59,190 bases of DNA, taken from an uncultured Clostridium sp. (GTDB lineage Bacteria > Bacillota > Clostridia > Lachnospirales > Lachnospiraceae). Below the pieces are notes generated by a model. It did no database searches. It saw nothing but the letters and a program-made list of their open reading frames with translations, and was not told the DNA's origin. Positions 26,599 through 34,527 of this stretch are shown one piece after another. The position numbers and the translations under genes were made by a program. Each line of letters opens with the position of its first letter. The stretch's first letter is position 1. The stretch spans positions 1-59,190 of the forward strand of contig CABVBU010000018.1 of the NCBI GenBank assembly GCA_902496665.1. The letters run 5' to 3'.

Positions 26599-27356
26599 GA
26601 TATGGAATCCTCCTCGTCGGTTTCGCTGTTGTCTTCGCTTTCTATTTCTTTCTCTATCTCTGTATCGCTTACGATTGCGCCACTTTCATTCTCTTCTGTT
26701 TTTTCCATCCCAGTTTGCGGATCTTCCGGTTCTTCTGCCGTCCCCGCATCCTTTTCCGGCTCATCGATCAGATGACCTTCCTCGTCGATCTTAAGGTTCA
26801 GCTCCTCCTCGACCTCGCTCCGGATTTCCTCCCGCTGCTCCACATTCATCTCCGGGAGCTGTTCCGTAGATCCGACTCCGAAGCGGCGCAGAAATTCCTC
26901 CGTCGTGGCAAAAAGTGCCGGTCTTCCAGGCGCATCGAGACGACCCGCCTCATACACCAGGTCATACTCCACAAGACGGTTCACCGCATGATCCGACTTT
27001 ACTCCCCGGATCTTCTCGATATCCGCCTTCGTCACCGGCTGCTTGTAGGCGATGATCGCCAGCGTCTCCATCACCACATCCGACAGCACCTGCTTCTTTG
27101 GTGTCGCCGCCACTCGGATCAGATGTTCATAATAGTCGGCACGGCTGCACATCTGGTAGCTGTCGTCGAGGCGCACAATCTGCATGCCCGCCTTTCTCTT
27201 GTCATATTTCTCCTTCAGGCGCTCCACGGCCTGGATAGCCGTCTCCTCATCCGATTCCAGCGCCGCCGCGAGCTGACGGATCTCCACAGACTGCCCCATG
27301 GTAAACAGCACGGACTCCACAACGGACTCCTGCTTTTTCAGATTTTCCACTCTCAT
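26595..27356 (-). CDS. scpB: Segregation and condensation protein ScpB
   Basis: A 253-residue kleisin-associated subunit of the SMC-ScpAB complex that organises and segregates chromosomes. Two winged-helix domains span about 10-175, with the conserved ETLAIIAYKQPVTKADIE and RGVKSDHAVNRL segments. Residues 176-253 are a very acidic tail rich in Glu and Asp, longer than usual and probably disordered. Start is behind GTGGAGGAAAATGA. It follows scpA after 34 bases and overlaps nrdD by four. Confidence 0.94.
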   Translation of the reverse strand: MRVENLKKQESVVESVLFTMGQSVEIRQLAAALESDEETAIQAVERLKEKYDKRKAGMQIVRLDDSYQMCSRADYYEHLIRVAATPKKQVLSDVVMETLAIIAYKQPVTKADIEKIRGVKSDHAVNRLVEYDLVYEAGRLDAPGRPALFATTEEFLRRFGVGSTEQLPEMNVEQREEIRSEVEEELNLKIDEEGHLIDEPEKDAGTAEEPEDPQTGMEKTEENESGAIVSDTEIEKEIESEDNSETDEEDSIS

Positions 27357-27390
27357 TCATTTTCCTCCACAGTGGTATTCTCCTACTCAT

Positions 27391-28182
27391 CTACTGAGCA
27401 GTTGTGACATCGATAGCAATATCCTCTTCTTCGCCTTCCGGCTCAAGAGATTCTATGCACATGTCGTCGAAGAGATGTTCCTGGGTCAGATGGATCTTTC
27501 CAACCTTCATAAGCTCTAAGAGCGCCAGGAACGTCACGACGACCTCCGTCTTGTCGTTCTGTTTTTCCAGCATCTGCCGGAAGCTGAATTTCCGGTGCTT
27601 TCTGGCATATCCCAGAACAGAGGTGATCTTGTCCTCCAGACTCACCGGATCCTTTTTGATAGTTCCGAAGGTGCTGCGGACCGGGTCGATCTTATCCTGC
27701 TGCCGCTTCATCACCGACTCGAAGATCTTCTGAAGCTTCGTGAGCGTCACTCCGTCCAGGAGCTTATCGAGATCCACCGGCTCTGCATATTCTTTGACCT
27801 CCGCCGGGATCGTCGGATCCTTATAAAACACACGGTCTGCCCCGGACTCCATGTCCTTAAGCTCCTCCGACATCAGCCGGTATTTCTTATATTCCAGGAG
27901 ACGCATCACAAGTTCCGCTCTCGGATCTTCCTCCTCGCCCTCCTCATTCACTTCTTTCGGCAGCAGCATCCGCGCCTTGATGTCGAGAAGCGTCGCCGCC
28001 ATCACAAGGAATTCGCTGACCACATCCAGATTTTCCTCATCCATCTGCCGCACGTACTCCATATACTGGTCCGTGATCTCGGCGATCGGGATATCATAGA
28101 TATTCACTTTGTTTTTTTCAATCAGATGGAGAAGAAGATCCAGCGGACCTTCAAACTTTTCCAGTTTGTACGATAATTCCAT
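27391..28182 (-). CDS. scpA: Segregation and condensation protein ScpA
   Basis: The kleisin subunit of the SMC-ScpAB condensin, bridging the two SMC heads. I start at the ATG at 28182 (263 residues), which has TTGAGGTGCAT upstream and gives the classical opening LEKFEGPLDLLLHLIEKNKVNIYDIPI; the frame extends 11 codons further without a site. The C-terminal winged helix that binds SMC is around 180-250. Residues 100-115 are acidic. The gene pair scpA-scpB is conventional, but linkage to nrdD by overlap is less so. Confidence 0.94.
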   Translation of the reverse strand: MELSYKLEKFEGPLDLLLHLIEKNKVNIYDIPIAEITDQYMEYVRQMDEENLDVVSEFLVMAATLLDIKARMLLPKEVNEEGEEEDPRAELVMRLLEYKKYRLMSEELKDMESGADRVFYKDPTIPAEVKEYAEPVDLDKLLDGVTLTKLQKIFESVMKRQQDKIDPVRSTFGTIKKDPVSLEDKITSVLGYARKHRKFSFRQMLEKQNDKTEVVVTFLALLELMKVGKIHLTQEHLFDDMCIESLEPEGEEEDIAIDVTTAQ

Positions 28183-28306
28183 ATGCACCTCAAGTATATT
28201 TTCACAGTCTTCCATTCAGAAAACCCATGTCCAACAATTCGATATATAACCGCAAAAAAGAATGTGCGTATGCACACTCTTCATCACGCCGTTCACATTT
28301 TTGTCC

Positions 28307-29194
28307 TTACTGCTGCGCATCAGCCCCGCAGAGCCTCACAACAACCACCTGTGGTTTATCATTCAGCCTGATATTGATCGAGTGGGTCCCAAGTCCCCGC
28401 CCGACGATCATCCGGCTCTTTTCTTTTTCTTTTCCCGGAAGCTCAAAATATCCCGCGCAGCGTGGATAAAAGAACTGATACTGGGGCGTCATGACTCCGC
28501 CCACAATGGGAAGTCTGATGGTCCCGCCGTGAAAATGTCCGGAAAATGTGAGATCCGCTCCCCATGCCGCATACTCCTCGAAAAAAAGCGGAGAATGTGC
28601 GAGAAGAAGATGAAATTTTTCCGGATCCGGCTCTCCCAGGGCATCCTTTAAAAGACCAGCGGGAATTTCCCCTGATCTTGGCAGATAAGCACTCTTTGGG
28701 AGATCGAGACCATAGATCCTGATATCGCTGTCGAGATCCGCCGCCCCGTTGGAGAGATAACGGATCCCCGCATTTTCCAGGGCTGCGCGGTAATTCTTAT
28801 AAGTACTGCCATAGACATCTGCTTTCCAAAGCATCCGGCACTCATGATTTCCATTTCCGCAGTATACCGGGAACTCCTTCGCCAGTTCCGTCAAAAGCGT
28901 CAGCGGAATCCTGACATCAGAATTTCCTCTTTTTGCGACCATTCCGTCCCCGCCAAAAAGCACGGCATCCGGTTTCACCTTCCGCACAGCCTCAAGCAGG
29001 CGGCTGTTCTCTTCCCCGAATTCCTTATTGTGGAGATCCGTCAGAAAGACGATGGTCTTTCCCGGTCCATGGATCTTCTCCGAGACGATCCGGTACTCTT
29101 CCGTTACAAGGCAGTCCCTCTCATACCGGGAACGCGCCAGGCAGCCGGCACCAAAAACTATAACACCCGCCGCCAGAAACACTGCTGTCCCCAA
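28307..29194 (-). CDS. Membrane-anchored metallophosphoesterase (YaeI-like)
   Basis: A 295-residue calcineurin-like phosphoesterase. An N-terminal hydrophobic anchor is followed by metal-binding motifs in the usual order: TDLHN, FGGDG, GNGNHE, LLAHSP and SGHFHGG. This order and anchor match the YaeI/YkuE group, some of which act on lipid-linked substrates. The start appears to be TTG at 29194, using the GGAGGAG that lies within the last codons of the upstream 67-residue gene, so the two genes are coupled. Confidence 0.9.
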   Translation of the reverse strand: MGTAVFLAAGVIVFGAGCLARSRYERDCLVTEEYRIVSEKIHGPGKTIVFLTDLHNKEFGEENSRLLEAVRKVKPDAVLFGGDGMVAKRGNSDVRIPLTLLTELAKEFPVYCGNGNHECRMLWKADVYGSTYKNYRAALENAGIRYLSNGAADLDSDIRIYGLDLPKSAYLPRSGEIPAGLLKDALGEPDPEKFHLLLAHSPLFFEEYAAWGADLTFSGHFHGGTIRLPIVGGVMTPQYQFFYPRCAGYFELPGKEKEKSRMIVGRGLGTHSINIRLNDKPQVVVVRLCGADAQQ

Positions 29195-29200
29195 ATCGGA

Positions 29201-29404
29201 TTACTCCTCCTCAAATACGCGGATTCCGCGCTCAACAACGCCTGCGAATGCCTGTGCGTAGCTCTTGTACTCCGGATGCCTTGCGATGATCTTGTCCATA
29301 ACTTCCTTCATCTCACCGCTGATGATAACGGTGCATCCTGCTGCCTTCTTATTTGTGGAACGGTTCTCGTACACGTCCTGCATCACTTTTACTCTTTCTT
29401 TCAT
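29201..29404 (-). CDS. 67-residue protein, ribbon-helix-helix-like
   Basis: A small protein with a good AAAAGGAGT site before the ATG at 29404. Residues 1-20 are basic. Residues about 22-30 (GCTVIISGE) look like a short beta strand, followed by two helices (about 31-41 and 47-64). That order resembles the ribbon-helix-helix fold of small DNA-binding proteins and antitoxins, but I find no signature that proves it. No toxin is adjacent; the neighbours are a DD-carboxypeptidase and a phosphoesterase. Unrecognised family. Confidence 0.7.
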   Translation of the reverse strand: MKERVKVMQDVYENRSTNKKAAGCTVIISGEMKEVMDKIIARHPEYKSYAQAFAGVVERGIRVFEEE

Positions 29405-29509
29405 GATAAATACTCCTTTTCGTTTCTGTTTGTATCAGGAATTCACTGCCGTATTCTCTCACACACACGATATACACCGCAATGCAGGCCGGCATGTGTT
29501 TTACTATTT

Positions 29510-30889
29510 TTACTGTATCCAGGCACCATCAGCACCGACTACATACTGATTATCGATGGTGGTGTTTCTTGCGATCTTTCCGTCAGCACCGAGGTAGAAC
29601 CACTTACCGGAATCCTGTCTCCATGCGCTCTTCACCATTTTTCCGTTGGCCTCAAAGTAGTACCACTCATTGCCGAACATCTTCCATCCGGTTACCATTT
29701 TTCCATCCGCATCAAAACCGAAATCAGCGGCATCGATCGTGTAGATCGTTCCGACCGCCTTTGTTCCGTCGGCAAACTCGTATCTCCAGCTGCCGTTATC
29801 CTGTACCCAGTGTCCGGCAGTTGTCTGCTTTCCTGTGGATGTGATTCCGGACTTCTCTGTATTGACATACTGATAGCCATAGTCCAACATCTTCTTTGTA
29901 TCCTCATAGTGGGTGCTCTTGGATTTTAAGATCACCGCAACCATACGGACGCCGTTTTTCTCCACGCAGGTCACAAGAGTATTTCCTGCCTTGGAAGTAT
30001 ATCCCGTCTTTCCGCCTACGATTCCCGCATAATATCTGGAATCGTTCGGGTAGAGCATCTTGTGGCCCGGAGTGATGGTTCTGGCCGCAGCTGCCTTTGT
30101 CGCCGGGAACTTGTAGCTCAGTGTGGAGTCGATCTCGCAGAGCGTCTTATTTGCGAAAGCCGCAGCTGCGATCTTAGCCATATCGCGGCATGTCGTATAC
30201 TGCTGATCGGAGTTTAAGCCGTTCGGATTCACGAAATGTGTGTTCGTACAGCCGAGCTCCGCCGCTCTCGCGTTCATGAGCTCCGCGAAGGCGGAAATAC
30301 TGCCGGAGACATGCTCCGCGAGTCCGTTTGCGACCTCATTGGCAGATTTTAAAAGCAGGGCATAGAGACAGTCCTTTACGGAGACCTGATCACCCTCCAC
30401 GAGTCCGATCTTCACCGCTCCGGACTCCAGGTTTGTGACTGCTGTCTTTGAGAATGTCACCTTGTCGTCCAGGTTTGCTTTTTCCAGCACGAGAAGCGCT
30501 GTCATAAGCTTTGTAGTGCTGGCCGGAGCGAGCTTCTCATCGGCATTCTTCTCGAAGAGAACTCTTCCGTTCGTCACATCGTAGAGGATTCCTGCCTCTG
30601 CGGAGATCGTCGGCTTTGCGATAGCATCCGCTGCCGCTTTTGCCTCTGCGCTCACCTGGCTCTGACCGGTTGTGTTTGTTGTATTATTTGATGTATTGGG
30701 CTTGCTGTCCTCATATCCCGGACCGCCCTCGTTTCCAGCCTGGGGATTCTGGGTCGTGTTTGTCGTCTGTTTGTTCTGGCTGGTGGCCTGTTTATCGCTG
30801 TCCCGGATGATCGTAGCCGCCTGCACCGGCTGTGCCGCAAAAATGGCACACGCAAGTGCGACCGGGATAAATCTGTTCATTTTTCTCAT
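29510..30889 (-). CDS. D-alanyl-D-alanine carboxypeptidase with C-terminal cell-wall-binding repeats
   Basis: A secreted S11 peptidase of 459 residues from the ATG at 30889, which has AGAGGAAAG upstream and opens a clean signal peptide (MRKMNRFIPVALAC to QPVQA). A Thr/Asn/Gln-rich linker follows. Motifs are STTK (in APASTTKLM), SAN (LKSANEVANG) and KTG (GGKTGYTSKAG). The last 100 residues carry aromatic/Gly repeats such as GWKMFGNEWYYFEANGKMV, typical of choline- or glucan-binding wall repeats. This combination on a carboxypeptidase anchors the enzyme to the wall instead of the membrane. It heads the run leading to the scpAB-nrdD genes. Confidence 0.92.
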   Translation of the reverse strand: MRKMNRFIPVALACAIFAAQPVQAATIIRDSDKQATSQNKQTTNTTQNPQAGNEGGPGYEDSKPNTSNNTTNTTGQSQVSAEAKAAADAIAKPTISAEAGILYDVTNGRVLFEKNADEKLAPASTTKLMTALLVLEKANLDDKVTFSKTAVTNLESGAVKIGLVEGDQVSVKDCLYALLLKSANEVANGLAEHVSGSISAFAELMNARAAELGCTNTHFVNPNGLNSDQQYTTCRDMAKIAAAAFANKTLCEIDSTLSYKFPATKAAAARTITPGHKMLYPNDSRYYAGIVGGKTGYTSKAGNTLVTCVEKNGVRMVAVILKSKSTHYEDTKKMLDYGYQYVNTEKSGITSTGKQTTAGHWVQDNGSWRYEFADGTKAVGTIYTIDAADFGFDADGKMVTGWKMFGNEWYYFEANGKMVKSAWRQDSGKWFYLGADGKIARNTTIDNQYVVGADGAWIQ

Positions 30890-31120
30890 TTTTTCTTTCC
30901 TCTTTTTCCGGTATATTTTTGTAAGGATCTTCTTTGCCGGTCTCCGCCCCGTGTGTCCCGCACACCGGCACGGCCGGTATTTCATTTTCCTTCTCTATGC
31001 TACCATAGATCTACCGAAAAAACCTTGCAATTTTCTGTCGATTTTCTTATGTCGCTTCAATCGTTCCCGTCTACGTCTCGCGCGGCAGGAACACTTGTCC
31101 GTCTGATACAGGCATATCGC

Positions 31121-34100
31121 CTATATGGCTTCGTCCAGCATACGAATGAGGTCTTCTCTCGTGATACTGCTGAGCGCTCCTGTTCCTTCCGTCACCACGG
31201 TATCCGCCAGATCCCGCTTCATCTCCTGAAGCTTCAGGATATTCTCCTCGATGGTGTGCTTCGTGATGAGCTTGAATACGGAAACCTGGTTCTCCTGTCC
31301 GATCCTGTGGGCGCGGTCCGTGGCCTGGTTCTGTGCCGCAACGTTCCACCACGGATCGTAATGGATCACCACATCCGCCGCGGTAAGGTTTAATCCGGTT
31401 CCGCCGGCCTTCAGTGAGATTAAGAACACCATCACATCGTCCTTCTGGAACGAAGATGCCATCTGCACGCGGTCCCGCTTCGGTGTGGAGCCGGTGAGCA
31501 GGTAGAACGGGATCTTCTCCTTCTTTAAGCGCTTCGCGATGATCTCAAGCATCGACGTAAACTGGGAGAACAGGAGGATCTTATGTCCCGCGGACGTTCC
31601 GTTTAAAAGAAGCTCCATACAGGTATCGAGCTTCGCGGATCCACCTCTGTAGCCGTCAAAGCACAGGGACGGCTCGCAGCAGATCTGGCGCAGACGCATG
31701 AGCTCCGCGAGGATCTGCATCCGCTCTTTTCCGTAATCTCCGTCAGTTCCCTCCATGAGCTGTTCCTTTAAGGAAGCTGCCGCCGCCGTGTAGAGGTCTT
31801 TCTGCTCGCCCTCCATGTTGGAGTAGAGAACCGTCTCTAATTTATCCGGAAGTTCTTTTAAGACATCTTTCTTTAAGCGCCTCAAAATAAACGGTCCCGT
31901 AAGCTTTTTTAACTGAACCAGGGCATTGGGATCCTGGTCCCTCACGATCGGCATCTCAAACGCACGCTTAAACTTCTGTGATGTGAATAAAAATCCCGGC
32001 ATCAGGAAGTCAAAGATACTCCAGAGTTCCCCCAGATGGTTCTCGATGGGTGTTCCTGTCAGGGCAAATCTCGTCTTTGCCGGAACAGCCTTCACGGATT
32101 TCGCTGCCTGTGTGGAGGAATTCTTGATGTACTGGGCCTCGTCAATGATCTCGAAACGGAACTCCTTTTCATGGTACCAGAGAATATCGCGCTTTAAGAG
32201 GTCGTAGGACGTAATGATCACATCCGGGCGCTCCTTCTCATAAGCTGCGAACATCTCCTCGCGCTCTGCCTGGTTCCCCGCCGCCGTCATGATCTTAAGC
32301 TCCGGGGCGAACTGGGCAAACTCGTTCTCCCAGTTGTATACCAGGGATGCCGGACACACCACGAGAGACGTGCCGCCGTTCTCTGCCTTTTCATCCAGCA
32401 AAAGGGCGATGACCTGGATCGTCTTTCCCAGACCCATCTCGTCCGCAAGGATTCCGCCGAAGCCGTAGGCATCCAGGCTCTTTAACCACCGGTAGCCCAC
32501 CTTCTGGTAGCTTCGAAGCGTCGATGCAAGGCGTTTCGGTATCTCATAATCGCTGTCCTCCACGTCCTTCATGCCACGAACCACAGCCTTGAACAGCTGG
32601 TCGCGGTACACGCTGACGCTCTTATCCTCTTTTAACGCCGCGTCCAGGAACATAGCGCGGTATGCAGGGAGCTTTATCGTGTCGGAACCCACAAGTTCCT
32701 TCGCGACACCGAGCTGTTCCGCGATCTTTGCGACCGTGAGAAGTCCGCCGTCCCCCAGAGTCAGGAAATCGCCGTTCTTCATCCGGTAAAAGGTCTTTTT
32801 CTTTCCGTAAGCCGCCAGCACCGCCGCGAGTTCTTCCCTCGGAAGCGCCCCGGTGTCTACCTCAAGTTCCAGCCATCTTCCCAGCGTCCGTACCTGGACC
32901 GATGTGCTCACCGGCGGCAGGACGCGGATCTTCTTGAAGGACTCGGACACAAACACATCCCCGGTATCCATGAATTTCTTCATGCCCTCGGAGATCAGAC
33001 GATATACCGCCTCGTCATCATTCTTGATCACGAGATTTCCGGATCCGTCCTCCGTATACTTAAAGTAGGTGGTGATCAGCTGGCTCACCTTGAATTCTCC
33101 CGGAACATCCCGGCAGATTTCTTTCGGGACATTCTCGTCCGCCAGCGGGTGGAAGGAGAAATCGCCGTAGGCGAGCTCCGGACGCAGGGTGACGGTTCCC
33201 GCGGCATCACTGTCAAAATAGAAGGACACCTTCAATTCCTTCGGGCGGTAGCTCTCGAGATCCACACCCTCGGAGCGGATCAGTCCGAAAGACTCCAGCT
33301 TTCTCAAAACTCTCTCATAAAAGAGCGGCATATCCCGGTCATTGACGGAGACTTCATTCTCCGCATCAAGCCCCATGACCATGTATTCCATAAATACGGT
33401 CAGGCACTCCGTGTAGTCCGGATCGCAACGGCAGATCGATTCCTGGTCCGCGATAAATAAGGACTTTTCGCCGGAAAAGGCCATAATGTCCTTATCAACA
33501 GTGACCTTGATCCCGTCCCGTCCTTCTTTCTTTACAACAGCGGTAAATGTAGGATTTTCCCGTTTTACCGTCAGCATTCTCTTTTTTTTCCGGTAATCCT
33601 CACACTCGATGGTCTGACCGTCCATGATGGCAAAGAACCGCTCTCGTCCGGCTTTTCCCAGGATCAGTTCTTTTAACGCCGGTTCCGCTTCCATGGAAAA
33701 CCGGCCGTTTCCACGGTACTGTTCCCTGAAGAAACCGACGCGCTCCATGATGAGAAGCGCCAGCGCCCGGCTCTCCTCATCGAAAGCCTGAAGACTGTGA
33801 TGGAACGCCAACCCTTTTCCGTACTGGACAAGGCTCATGGTTTCCATCGCCTTCGCGAAGGCCGTCAGATCCTTCACCGGGTACTGTTTTTCACGGCCCA
33901 CCGTGAAGCGGACCCGCACCTGGTCTCTTGAGATCGCAACAATAGGGATCAGACGGTAATGTCCCTCCTCGGAGGCACCCATGATCTGGCTCACCTCTCG
34001 GTTCGTGTACTCCCGGACCATAAAACGGACTTTCTGGGATGTAGAGACCGGATGCTTTGACTCCCTGCTCTCTCTCCGGAGCCATTCCGCAAGCAGGGCA

Positions 34101-34327
34101 TGGGCATGCGGGCACATGGGGATCCCGTCGGGTCCCTGTGTGCAAGATACTCCGCAGAAACCGAGATTTCTTCCCGTTTTACTGATATGCGAACAAGAGT
34201 AGTCAAAATTCTGACTACCCTTGCGCAGGATACGGACACGGTATTCATCTTCCCCGTCCATGACGGTTCCCCTGATCTCTGTCTCACCTTTCCAGAAGGT
34301 CTCGGCAGTAAGTTCCGTTACTTCCAT
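31121..34327 (-). CDS. SNF2-family helicase with SWIM-type zinc finger
   Basis: A DNA-dependent ATPase of 1068 residues from the ATG at 34327; the frame is open further upstream but runs into a hairpin region. A SWIM-like Cys/His cluster is near the N-terminus (CSH ... CGVSC ... CPHAH, about residues 45-77). A bacterial SNF2-associated region of unknown function follows. The ATPase core has Walker A DEMGLGKT, the DEAQ box and the GTPIENHLGELW motif III region. The C-terminal lobe has SLKAGGTGLNL and QATDRAHRIGQ. Such proteins are housekeeping in Clostridia (RapA/HepA-like) and may remodel transcription or repair complexes. No defence genes are next to it. Confidence 0.92.
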   Translation of the reverse strand: MEVTELTAETFWKGETEIRGTVMDGEDEYRVRILRKGSQNFDYSCSHISKTGRNLGFCGVSCTQGPDGIPMCPHAHALLAEWLRRESRESKHPVSTSQKVRFMVREYTNREVSQIMGASEEGHYRLIPIVAISRDQVRVRFTVGREKQYPVKDLTAFAKAMETMSLVQYGKGLAFHHSLQAFDEESRALALLIMERVGFFREQYRGNGRFSMEAEPALKELILGKAGRERFFAIMDGQTIECEDYRKKKRMLTVKRENPTFTAVVKKEGRDGIKVTVDKDIMAFSGEKSLFIADQESICRCDPDYTECLTVFMEYMVMGLDAENEVSVNDRDMPLFYERVLRKLESFGLIRSEGVDLESYRPKELKVSFYFDSDAAGTVTLRPELAYGDFSFHPLADENVPKEICRDVPGEFKVSQLITTYFKYTEDGSGNLVIKNDDEAVYRLISEGMKKFMDTGDVFVSESFKKIRVLPPVSTSVQVRTLGRWLELEVDTGALPREELAAVLAAYGKKKTFYRMKNGDFLTLGDGGLLTVAKIAEQLGVAKELVGSDTIKLPAYRAMFLDAALKEDKSVSVYRDQLFKAVVRGMKDVEDSDYEIPKRLASTLRSYQKVGYRWLKSLDAYGFGGILADEMGLGKTIQVIALLLDEKAENGGTSLVVCPASLVYNWENEFAQFAPELKIMTAAGNQAEREEMFAAYEKERPDVIITSYDLLKRDILWYHEKEFRFEIIDEAQYIKNSSTQAAKSVKAVPAKTRFALTGTPIENHLGELWSIFDFLMPGFLFTSQKFKRAFEMPIVRDQDPNALVQLKKLTGPFILRRLKKDVLKELPDKLETVLYSNMEGEQKDLYTAAAASLKEQLMEGTDGDYGKERMQILAELMRLRQICCEPSLCFDGYRGGSAKLDTCMELLLNGTSAGHKILLFSQFTSMLEIIAKRLKKEKIPFYLLTGSTPKRDRVQMASSFQKDDVMVFLISLKAGGTGLNLTAADVVIHYDPWWNVAAQNQATDRAHRIGQENQVSVFKLITKHTIEENILKLQEMKRDLADTVVTEGTGALSSITREDLIRMLDEAI

Positions 34328-34376
34328 ATCATTCCGTCCCCCCCGGTTTGTTTTATTGCTTTCCAGCCCTGAAACG

Positions 34377-34507
34377 GATCGTTCCGCACTTCGTGCTCCC
34401 ACGATCCTAACTTCATTCGCAATCCAGCCTGACGGCTTACTTGCTCATGAAGTTTTGCCCATCATATGTCTATGCATCTGTGCAGGCAAGCCTGCCCATC
34501 TGCATAG
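34377..34507. repeat. Cluster of three strong hairpins between argS and the SNF2 gene
   Basis: Hairpin A: GGATCGT 34377-34383 with ACGATCC 34401-34407, plus an inner GCAC/GTGC. Hairpin B: AACTTCAT 34409-34416 with ATGAAGTT 34447-34454, then GCAA/TTGC and AGCC/GGCT inside. Hairpin C: an 18-base arm pair from CTATGCA (34470) to TGCATAG (ends 34507), with the apex GCAGGC-AA-GCCTGC. None is followed by a U tract on either strand, so these do not look like simple terminators. They follow argS on the minus strand. Confidence 0.7.
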
Positions 34508-34527
34508 CCGCATGACAGGCTGTTTCA

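Noticed and set aside
29201..29404. Antitoxin of a toxin-antitoxin pair
   Set aside because: No toxin-like gene is adjacent; the next gene is a canonical metallophosphoesterase with a membrane anchor.
31121..34327. SNF2 helicase as part of a defence island (for example DISARM- or Dnd-type)
   Set aside because: No methylase, nuclease or PLD gene lies next to it. Its neighbours are argS and a DD-carboxypeptidase, and the SWIM-SNF2 form is a common housekeeping protein in Clostridia.
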